Assembly: GCA_039812685.1 (NCBI GenBank) | Contig: JBDIBB010000219.1 | Location: 1 to 5,311 of the forward strand | DNA from: JBDIBB01 sp039812685 | GTDB lineage: Bacteria > Acidobacteriota > Vicinamibacteria > Vicinamibacterales > JAFNAJ01 | Direction of reading: 5' to 3' | DNA: 5,311 nucleotides | In this document: piece after piece, positions 1 through 4,639 of the stretch | Position numbering within the stretch: the stretch's first letter is position 1 | How the letters are laid out: every line of letters begins with the position of its first letter | Program-made: the position numbers and the translations under genes | The notes under the pieces: model-generated | The model's input: the letters and a program-made list of their open reading frames with translations, nothing else | Told to the model about the DNA's origin: nothing | The model's database searches: none

Positions 1-132
1 AAGTGCCGCGTCGCACCGAGACGGGCGCGGCGCCCGGCTGGCCAGGCGCGACGACCGAGAATACGGCCAGTATTCGACGGAGGAGCAACGCCGCCAGCCG
101 GGATGCCCCGCCCGTCGAATGCAGCGCCACTT
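1..132. repeat. 132-base imperfect palindrome (REP/MITE-like or structured RNA)
   Basis: Bases 1-68 align with the reverse complement of bases 65-132 over their whole length, with small compensating gaps. The outer ends match (AAGTG at 1-5, CACTT at 128-132). A well conserved middle block pairs CCCGGCTGGC at 33-42 with its complement near 93-102. The core pairs AATAC at 60-64 with GTATT at 70-74. The centre of symmetry falls at 66-67, exactly midway between the two ends, so the element looks complete although it begins at the window edge. The right half also carries its own smaller inverted repeat (ATTCGACGG at 72-80, CCGTCGAAT at 112-120). As RNA it would fold into one long interrupted hairpin. 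I see no coding potential. Its identity as a dispersed repeat is inference; it could instead be a structured RNA or the 3' end of an upstream transcript. Confidence 0.7.
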
Positions 133-148
133 TCGCCACGGGCTGCTA

Positions 149-277
149 GGGCTTAGGGCCTGACCGGTTCGCTGCGCTGGCCACTGCGCGCTCGCCGCGA
201 CTCAAGCGAGATCAGCGAAGTGGGACTCGCGGCCTCAAGTCCCAAGCCCCAAGCCCCAAGCCTCAGGCCCCAAGCCC
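149..277. repeat. long-spaced inverted repeat downstream of the MerR-TPR gene
   Basis: The 15 bases at 149-163 (GGGCTTAGGGCCTGA) match the reverse complement of 263-277 at 14 of 15 positions, with 99 bases between the arms. The right arm lies inside the heptamer array, and the left arm holds two or three heptamer units in the opposite orientation. The interior (164-232) is GC-rich and has only short inverted pieces, for example CTCGC at 191-195 against GCGAG at 206-210. I found no obvious intrinsic terminator with a T-run for the minus-strand gene that ends at 281. The stretch is best read as repeat-derived spacer DNA. Confidence 0.45.
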
Positions 278-278
278 C
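233..278. repeat. heptamer tandem array, consensus CCCCAAG (CTTGGGG on minus)
   Basis: Six contiguous seven-base units start at 233, 240, 247, 254, 261 and 268, followed by a partial unit CCCC at 275-278. The units at 247, 254 and 268 are exact CCCCAAG; the others differ at one to three bases. On the minus strand the array reads as repeated CTTGGGG and begins two bases after the TGA stop (281-283) of the MerR-TPR gene. It is too short and too regular to be a CRISPR. Similar but more degenerate heptamers occur at 4404-4431 and 4580-4607. Confidence 0.8.
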
Positions 279-280
279 GA

Positions 281-1135
281 TCATTCCGCCCCGAACTCCC
301 GCGCCAGATCGATCCACTCGCCGCCGGGCGCCAGTTCCTGATACGCGCGCCAGTGCCGCCTGGCCTGGCCGCCGCGCCCCAGCTTCTCGAGCGCCACCGC
401 CAGGTAGAAGTGCGCGTCGGCGTGCGACGGCCGCCACCGCAGCGCCTCGACGTAGCATCGCACCGCATCCTCCAGCCGGCCGCGGTCGTGGTGGATGTTC
501 CCGAGGTTGAACCACGCCTCGAAGCTGGCGGGATCGATGAAGGACGCCAGCAGGTAGAGCGCCTGCGCCTCGACCAGCCGCTCCCCCCCGTAGTGCAGGT
601 TGCCGAGGTTGATCAGCGCCGGCACCAGTTCAGGATCCAGTTCCAGCGCGGCCCGGTAGGCGGCCATCGCCGCTTCAGGATCGCTGGAGGAGGGTGTGTC
701 GAGCTTCGAGGCCTCGAGGAACTTCAGCTCGGCCGGCGTCGGTGGCGGCGAGGAGCCGGATGGCGGCTGACTGGAGGCGTCAGGCCGGGGCGCCCGGCCG
801 CCGAGCGACAGCACCTTCGCCGGCTGGGAGTCACCGCGCGCGGCCCGGAAGTCGAGCGACAACTGCCCCTCGCGCGCGGCCACCAGTTCGCGCAGCGCCG
901 CGCGGAGACTCATCCCGCGTTCGAGAGACGCGTCCAGCCGACGGATCACCGCCATGTCGCTGAAGCCGTAGGACACCTCGCCGCCGCGGTCCCGGCCGCC
1001 GGCCGCCAGCAGCCCCCAGCGTTCGAGGCAGCGGAGGTGGTCGGCCCTGATGCGCGGATAGAGCGAGCGCACCATGCGCGGGGTGTATCCGACGGCCGCA
1101 TCGGCGGCGATCCCTGGCGCCGGCTCACGGGACAT
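281..1135 (-). CDS. MerR-type helix-turn-helix protein fused to TPR repeats
   Basis: This 284-residue cytoplasmic protein is probably a transcriptional regulator. Residues about 17-83 look like a MerR-family DNA-binding domain: a YTPRMVRSLYPRI first helix, then RADHLRCLERWGLL matching the recognition-helix and wing region, then YGFSDMAVIRRLDASLERGMSLRAALREL. A short GQLSLDF segment follows at about 90-96, then a Pro/Ser-rich linker (about 112-134). Four TPR-like units fill residues about 146-271; ALINLGNLHY, AWFNLGNIHH and AHFYLAVALEKLG are typical helix-A segments. From memory of this family, other members have a longer conserved stretch between the helix-turn-helix and the LDF segment, so this one looks compact. 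No metal- or drug-sensing C-terminus of the classic MerR kind is present; the TPRs suggest protein partners. It is divergent from the TonB-dependent receptor. The start is uncertain: ATG at 1135 is chosen because the domain begins soon after it, while an in-frame ATG at 1162 would add nine residues. Neither start has a convincing Shine-Dalgarno. The DNA target is unknown. Confidence 0.85.
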   Translation of the reverse strand: MSREPAPGIAADAAVGYTPRMVRSLYPRIRADHLRCLERWGLLAAGGRDRGGEVSYGFSDMAVIRRLDASLERGMSLRAALRELVAAREGQLSLDFRAARGDSQPAKVLSLGGRAPRPDASSQPPSGSSPPPTPAELKFLEASKLDTPSSSDPEAAMAAYRAALELDPELVPALINLGNLHYGGERLVEAQALYLLASFIDPASFEAWFNLGNIHHDRGRLEDAVRCYVEALRWRPSHADAHFYLAVALEKLGRGGQARRHWRAYQELAPGGEWIDLAREFGAE

Positions 1136-1141
1136 CGGTGC

Positions 1142-1147
1142 AGTGTA
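1142..1147 (-). promoter_or_regulatory. candidate -10 box for a leaderless MerR-TPR transcript
   Basis: On the minus strand TACACT is followed by GCACCG and then the ATG at 1135. That spacing would place transcription start at or within a base or so of the A of the start codon. This geometry is known for leaderless genes in several high-GC bacteria, and it fits the lack of a Shine-Dalgarno at this start. No good -35 hexamer lies 16-18 bases upstream, so the match could be chance. Confidence 0.3.
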
Positions 1148-1177
1148 GCGCAGGCGTTCCATCCCGCCGGACACGAT

Positions 1178-1190
1178 CGAATCCGATTCG
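1178..1190. promoter_or_regulatory. 13-base perfect dyad in the divergent intergenic region, candidate operator
   Basis: CGAATC and GATTCG form six-base arms around a single central C. The dyad lies about 43 bases upstream of the MerR-TPR start and about 106 bases upstream of the TATAAT that faces the receptor gene. It is an AT-richer island in very GC-rich DNA, as many operators are. Whether the neighbouring MerR-type protein binds it is inference. MerR operators usually sit inside a long -35/-10 spacer, which this dyad does not clearly do. Confidence 0.3.
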
Positions 1191-1295
1191 CCGGCGCGCC
1201 CGGTGCCCGTTGCGCCGGCTCCGCGCGCGCGGGCTGCCGGCGGGAACCCGACGTCAGGCCGGCGCGTGACTTCCCACAACGGTCCATGGCACAGG

Positions 1296-1301
1296 TATAA
1301 T
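1296..1301 (+). promoter_or_regulatory. consensus -10 box (TATAAT) for the receptor gene
   Basis: A perfect TATAAT stands out in a region of extreme GC content and faces the receptor gene. With a 17-base spacer the -35 position is CCCACA at 1273-1278, which matches TTGACA only in its last three bases, so the -35 is weak. Transcription would begin near 1308, giving a 5' leader of about 135 bases ahead of the ATG at 1443. A weak -35 may mean activator dependence, but that is inference. Confidence 0.55.
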
Positions 1302-1317
1302 CCCCGGACCCAGATTC

Positions 1318-1364
1318 CCCCCCGGGCTGCGGCGCGGCCCGGGGGGCGCGCCGGGGCCCGGCGC
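1318..1364 (+). promoter_or_regulatory. tandem GC-rich hairpins in the receptor 5' leader
   Basis: Two adjacent stem-loops lie just downstream of the predicted transcription start. The first has a perfect ten-base stem (CCCCCCGGGC at 1318-1327 with GCCCGGGGGG at 1337-1346) and a nine-base loop. The second has a perfect seven-base stem (GCGCCGG at 1348-1354 with CCGGCGC at 1358-1364) and a GGC loop. No T-run follows, so neither is a standard attenuator. They may stabilise the mRNA or affect expression. I do not recognise a known riboswitch class. Confidence 0.45.
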
Positions 1365-1413
1365 CTGTACGCGACGACTCGTCCGCGCGGCCGGCAAGCC
1401 CTTTTCGCGAGAA

Positions 1414-1435
1414 CGCTCCCCGTGAGCGAGGAGGT
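1414..1435 (+). promoter_or_regulatory. strong Shine-Dalgarno abutted by a small hairpin
   Basis: AGGAGGT at 1429-1435 is a full anti-16S match, eight bases before the ATG at 1443. It fixes the start of the receptor gene against the longer open frame upstream. A five-base stem (CGCTC at 1414-1418 with GAGCG at 1424-1428, loop CCCGT) ends immediately before the Shine-Dalgarno and leaves it exposed. Confidence 0.8.
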
Positions 1436-1442
1436 GGTTGGA

Positions 1443-4370
1443 ATGCGTTCCGTTCGTGTGCTCCGAGCGTTCCTGGCGTTGCTGTTCCTCTCCGCCGCGC
1501 TCCCCGCTCTGGCCCAGCAGACTGGTGTCCTCAGCGGCAAGGTGACGGCGACTGACGGGTCGCTGCTCCCCGGCGTCACCGTCGAGGCCCGGGCCGACGT
1601 GCTGCCGGCGCCGCGCGTGACGGTCACCGACGCCAACGGCGGCTACCGCATGCCCGCGCTGCCACCCGGCAGTTACACGGTCACCTTCAGCCTGGCGGGC
1701 ATGACGACCATCACCCGGCAGACGACGGTGCTGCTCAACCAGGACACGACGATCGATGCGACGCTGGCCGTTGGCGGTGTCACCGAAACCGTGGAGGTGA
1801 CGGCGCAGGCCTCGCTGATCGAGCGCGACGCCGCCTCGATCAAGAGCACGGTGGCCGCCGATCAGATCGAGCAGCTGCCGGTCGGGCAGCAGTACCGCGA
1901 CCTGGTGAAGCTGGTGCCCGGCGTGCAGTACACGCAGGACGGGACCCGCGGGCCCAGCGCCGGCGGCAGCGGCCAGGACAACGCCTACAACTTCGACGGC
2001 GTGAACGTCACCATGCCGCTGTTCGGCACGCTGGCGGCCGAGCCGTCCAGCCACGACATCGCGCAGGTGACCACGCTCAAGGGCGGCGCCCGCGCCGTCG
2101 ACTTCGAGCGCGCTGGCGGCTTCTCGATCGACTCGGTGAGCAAGTCGGGCACCAACAAGTTCTCGGGCCAGTTCAGCTACCAGTTCCAGCAGAGCGGCAT
2201 GGTGGCGGAGCAGGCCCCCGGCGCCACCTCGCGGTACGATCAGGACCGCACCTGGCTCACGCTCAGCGGCGGCGGGCCGGCGATCCCCAACAAGCTGTTC
2301 TTCTACGGTTCGTACTACCGGCCGGAAACCAAGCGCGCCAACGCGTCGAACTTCTACGGCGCCCTGCCTGGCTACAAGAGCACGCGTGACGAGGGCTTCG
2401 GCAAGCTCACGGCCTCGCCGACCGCCACGACGCTGTTCAACTTCGGCTACCGCTACTCGCACCGCCTCGACAAGGGCGACACCTTCGGCTCTGCCTCATC
2501 GCCTGCCGGCGGCAGCGGCTCGGAAGTGTGGCAGAAGCTCCTGACCGCCGACGGCTCGTGGGTGATCACCCCGAAGAGCTTCGTCAGCTTCAAGTACACG
2601 TACTTCGCCTACCCGACGTCGGGCCGGCCCGACAACGTGGCCGACATCACCCCGACCACGGCCGTCGGCACGCGCCTCGACGTGAACAACCTCGACCGGA
2701 TCGGCCGCACCACGGTGCCGACGCCGGTGGCCGGCGCTACCGACTACAACATGTTCGTCCAGCCGCTGATCGACCGCTACGGCTACACGCTGAACGGCGT
2801 GCGCACCGGCGGCGGCACGGTGGGCTACGGCGCGGAGTTCAACGACCAGGACTTCTACCGCAACCTGGGCCAGCTGTCCTACAACCTCACGCTGGGCACC
2901 AGGGTGTCGCACGAGCTCCACGCCGGCTATCAGGCCTACGAGGATCGCGAGGAACTGGTCCGCACCTCCAACGGGTGGGGCCTGATCACCGTGCCCGGCG
3001 GCCGCCTGCCGGCGACGGGCCTGCCGGGGCAGCCCGCCTACTACGTGGCGACGTTCCTGCAGCAGGGCGTCGGCAACATTCCGGCCATCGTGTCGAAGTA
3101 CCGCTCCCAGAGCATCGAGGTGAACGACACGATCCGCTGGAACCGCTGGACGTTCAACGCCGGCCTGCTCATGAGCAACGACAAGCTCTACGGCCAGGGC
3201 CTGAAGGAAGACAAGTCGACGGTCTCGGGCTTCGTGCTGGCGCCGGGCAACACGTACAAGATGTACGAAATCCCGTTCAAGAAGATGCTCCAGCCGCGGC
3301 TGGGCGCGACGTGGTCCTACAACGGCCGCGACACGGTGTACGCCAGCTACGCCCGCTACAACCCGGCGGCCAGCTCGCTGCCGCGCGCGGCCTCGTGGGC
3401 ACGCAACCTCGGCGGCGCCACCATCGAGGCGTTCTTCGATCAGACCGGCGTCCTCTACGGCTCGCGCCAGGTGGCATCGTCGTCGGGCAAGCTGTTCGTG
3501 GACGACATGACACCGCGACACGTCGACGAGTTCATGCTGGGCAGCGCCCGGCAGATCAACGCCAACTGGTCGGGCCGCATCTACTACCGCTACCGCAAGG
3601 GCACCCACTACTGGGAGGACACGAACAACAACGCGCGTGTCATCTTCAACCCGCCGCCCAGCATCCCGCGCGAACTCTACATCCCGGATCTCTCGGCGAA
3701 GCTCGCGCAGATCGGCAGCGGATCGAGCTACGTGATCGCCGAGCTCGACGGTGCGTTCACCCGGTACAACGAGGTGACGGTCGAGAGCGAATGGCGCGGG
3801 AAGAAGGCCTTCGTCCGCGGGTCGTACACCTGGAGCAAGTACTACGGCAACTTCGACCAGGACAACTCGTCGATCGGCGCCAGCAACGACGCGAACATCT
3901 TCATCGGGTCGTCGAACATCGGCGACGGCGCCGGCCGGCAGCTCTGGGACATGAAGGAAGGCCGGCTGCGCGGCGATCGCCCGCACATGCTCAAGCTCTA
4001 CGGCTTCTACATGCTGCCGTGGAACGCGACGGTGGGCGCCTTCGCCGTGGCGCAGTCGGGCCAGCCGTGGGAGATCCAGAGCTACGAGCCCTACATCGCG
4101 CTGACGACGAGCACGTCGGACACGAACCGGTTCGCCGAGCCGGCCGGCTCGCGACGGACGGATCCGCACTACCAGCTCGATCTGAACTACACGCAGACCA
4201 TCCGGGTGGCGCCGCGGCTCAACACCCAGATCGTCGCCGACCTCTACAACGTGTTCGACAAGCAGACACCGTACAACTACAACCCTTCGTTCCACGCCGC
4301 CACGTTCATGAAGCCGCAGAGCTTCTTCGCGCCGCGGCGGTTCCAGCTGGCAGTGAGGGTGCAGTTCTGA
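1443..4370 (+). CDS. Oar-like TonB-dependent receptor with carboxypeptidase-regulatory-like domain
   Basis: This complete 975-residue outer-membrane protein is probably a TonB/ExbBD-energised transporter or binding receptor; its substrate cannot be read from the sequence. Residues 1-24 are a Sec signal peptide (Arg-rich start, hydrophobic core LALLFLSAAL, cleavage predicted after ALA before QQ). Residues about 27-112 are a CarboxypepD_reg-like beta-sandwich (SGKVTATDGSLLPGVTVEA, YRMPALPPGSYTVTFSLAGM). A plug domain follows at about 115-238, with YRDLVKLVPGVQ, YNFDGVNVT and SVSKSGTNKFSG. The rest is a long beta-barrel rich in alternating aromatic residues. Late family signatures are GDRPHMLKLYGFYMLPW at 844-860 and DLYNVFDKQTPYNYNP near 933-948. 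The protein ends RRFQLAVRVQF, with the C-terminal Phe typical of barrel proteins inserted by BamA. No obvious TonB box is visible, as I understand to be common in this group. The length is normal and the frame is intact. The start follows a perfect Shine-Dalgarno. The gene appears monocistronic: divergent from the MerR-TPR gene and convergent with the downstream TPR gene. Confidence 0.95.
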   Translation: MRSVRVLRAFLALLFLSAALPALAQQTGVLSGKVTATDGSLLPGVTVEARADVLPAPRVTVTDANGGYRMPALPPGSYTVTFSLAGMTTITRQTTVLLNQDTTIDATLAVGGVTETVEVTAQASLIERDAASIKSTVAADQIEQLPVGQQYRDLVKLVPGVQYTQDGTRGPSAGGSGQDNAYNFDGVNVTMPLFGTLAAEPSSHDIAQVTTLKGGARAVDFERAGGFSIDSVSKSGTNKFSGQFSYQFQQSGMVAEQAPGATSRYDQDRTWLTLSGGGPAIPNKLFFYGSYYRPETKRANASNFYGALPGYKSTRDEGFGKLTASPTATTLFNFGYRYSHRLDKGDTFGSASSPAGGSGSEVWQKLLTADGSWVITPKSFVSFKYTYFAYPTSGRPDNVADITPTTAVGTRLDVNNLDRIGRTTVPTPVAGATDYNMFVQPLIDRYGYTLNGVRTGGGTVGYGAEFNDQDFYRNLGQLSYNLTLGTRVSHELHAGYQAYEDREELVRTSNGWGLITVPGGRLPATGLPGQPAYYVATFLQQGVGNIPAIVSKYRSQSIEVNDTIRWNRWTFNAGLLMSNDKLYGQGLKEDKSTVSGFVLAPGNTYKMYEIPFKKMLQPRLGATWSYNGRDTVYASYARYNPAASSLPRAASWARNLGGATIEAFFDQTGVLYGSRQVASSSGKLFVDDMTPRHVDEFMLGSARQINANWSGRIYYRYRKGTHYWEDTNNNARVIFNPPPSIPRELYIPDLSAKLAQIGSGSSYVIAELDGAFTRYNEVTVESEWRGKKAFVRGSYTWSKYYGNFDQDNSSIGASNDANIFIGSSNIGDGAGRQLWDMKEGRLRGDRPHMLKLYGFYMLPWNATVGAFAVAQSGQPWEIQSYEPYIALTTSTSDTNRFAEPAGSRRTDPHYQLDLNYTQTIRVAPRLNTQIVADLYNVFDKQTPYNYNPSFHAATFMKPQSFFAPRRFQLAVRVQF

Positions 4371-4401
4371 CGCGGACGCGGGGTGAGGCCCCGCGCCCGC
4401 G
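4371..4401 (+). terminator. hairpin directly after the receptor stop codon
   Basis: The stem begins on the base after the TGA. CGCGG (4371-4375) pairs with CCGCG (4397-4401), and CGCGGGG (4377-4383) pairs with CCCCGCG (4389-4395). One A-C mismatch separates the two helices and the loop is TGAGG. That gives twelve pairs in 31 bases. No T-run follows, so it may act as a 3' stabiliser or a weak terminator rather than a standard intrinsic one. Confidence 0.5.
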
Positions 4402-4403
4402 GA

Positions 4404-4431
4404 CCTGTGGCCTGAGGATCGAGGCTTGAGG
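4404..4431 (+). repeat. degenerate heptamer array (CTTGAGG-like)
   Basis: Four in-phase seven-base units start at 4404, 4411, 4418 and 4425. The last is CTTGAGG and the second is CCTGAGG; the others match at the GG end. Read in the sense direction of the receptor gene the array has the same orientation as the array that follows the MerR-TPR gene at 233-278. It is short and degenerate, so taken alone it is only suggestive. Confidence 0.45.
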
Positions 4432-4450
4432 CCACCCGACAGTGAATGAC

Positions 4451-4487
4451 GAAGGGCCCGGCAGGATGTCCTCCTGCCGGGCCCTTC
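4451..4487. terminator. 16-base perfect hairpin between convergent genes, probable terminator
   Basis: GAAGGGCCCGGCAGGA at 4451-4466 is perfectly complementary to 4472-4487, with the five-base loop TGTCC. It lies 80 bases after the receptor stop and between two convergent genes, the position expected for a bidirectional terminator. No T-run follows on either strand; many high-GC genomes have such U-poor terminators. It is the strongest compact hairpin in the window. Confidence 0.7.
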
Positions 4488-4526
4488 ACGTCTCCGGCAC
4501 CGTCACTTGCCCCACCGCGTTTCAGC

Positions 4527-4550
4527 GGAAATTACACCCGACCCCATTTA
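4527..4550. repeat. 24-base dispersed-type repeat, copy 1
   Basis: The unit is GGAAATT, two variable bases (AC here), then ACCCGACCCCATTTA. It matches copy 2 (4616-4639) at 22 of 24 positions, in direct orientation and 89 bases apart. The unit is a partial palindrome (AAAT and ATTT at the ends, GG and CC inside). Its minus-strand form AAATGGGGTCGGGT resembles the AAATGGGGTCAG/AAATGGGGACAG motifs that I associate with REP-type tyrosine transposases (RAYT, Y1_Tnp). No transposase gene lies in the window, so that link rests on memory of the motif. Confidence 0.65.
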
Positions 4551-4568
4551 TCCGTCCCATTTATCCGT
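4543..4568. repeat. 13-base perfect tandem duplication
   Basis: CCCATTTATCCGT occurs twice back to back (4543-4555 and 4556-4568), followed by a partial third unit (TCATCCG). The first unit overlaps the end of the 24-base repeat copy 1, so the repeat tail and adjacent sequence appear to have been duplicated locally, by slippage or during an insertion. Confidence 0.75.
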
Positions 4569-4579
4569 TCATCCGCGGG

Positions 4580-4607
4580 CCGGAGGCTCGGGACCTGGGG
4601 CTTGAGG
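4580..4607 (+). repeat. degenerate heptamer array between the two 24-base repeats
   Basis: Four in-phase units start at 4580, 4587, 4594 and 4601. The last two are CCTGGGG and CTTGAGG; the first is CCGGAGG. Orientation matches the 4404-4431 array. It sits between copies 1 and 2 of the 24-base repeat, so the heptamers and the 24-base repeats are interleaved. Confidence 0.45.
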
Positions 4608-4615
4608 CCGGGACA

Positions 4616-4639
4616 GGAAATTGGACCCGACCCCATTTA
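4616..4639. repeat. 24-base dispersed-type repeat, copy 2, containing the TPR gene stop codon
   Basis: Same unit as copy 1, with GG at the two variable positions. The final three bases (TTA, 4637-4639) are the reverse complement of the TAA that ends the minus-strand TPR gene. The repeat therefore begins exactly at that gene's stop codon and runs away from it. Confidence 0.65.

Noticed and set aside
233..278. A small CRISPR array.
   Set aside because: Units are seven bases with no spacers, far from the 24-40 base repeat plus unique spacer pattern.
353..1300. Plus-strand open frame opposite the MerR-TPR gene.
   Set aside because: Gln/Arg/Pro-rich shadow translation. The minus strand has clear helix-turn-helix and TPR motifs.
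1203..1442. An 80-residue N-terminal extension of the receptor frame.
   Set aside because: It spans the promoter-like TATAAT and GC hairpins, has Arg/Pro/Ala-rich composition without family similarity, and would bury the signal peptide. The perfect Shine-Dalgarno points to ATG at 1443.
1136..1636. Upstream extension of the MerR-TPR frame into the receptor gene.
   Set aside because: It would overlap the receptor's signal peptide and regulatory domain on the opposite strand, and its translation is low-complexity. The ATG at 1162 remains a possible alternative start, but beyond that nothing supports extension.
2496..4295. Long minus-strand open frame antisense to the receptor, and a similar one at 1254-2462.
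   Set aside because: Both are Val/Arg/Ala-rich shadows opposite a well supported gene, with no motif, signal or plausible start region.
2528..4429. Long plus-strand open frame inside the receptor gene.
   Set aside because: It is a different frame of the receptor, kept open by high GC. The translation is Arg/His/Pro/Gly-rich with no recognisable domain.
4504..4636. A RAYT transposase gene or its remnant between the repeats.
   Set aside because: The interval is too short and no Y1_Tnp motif appears in any frame; only the associated-type short repeats are present.
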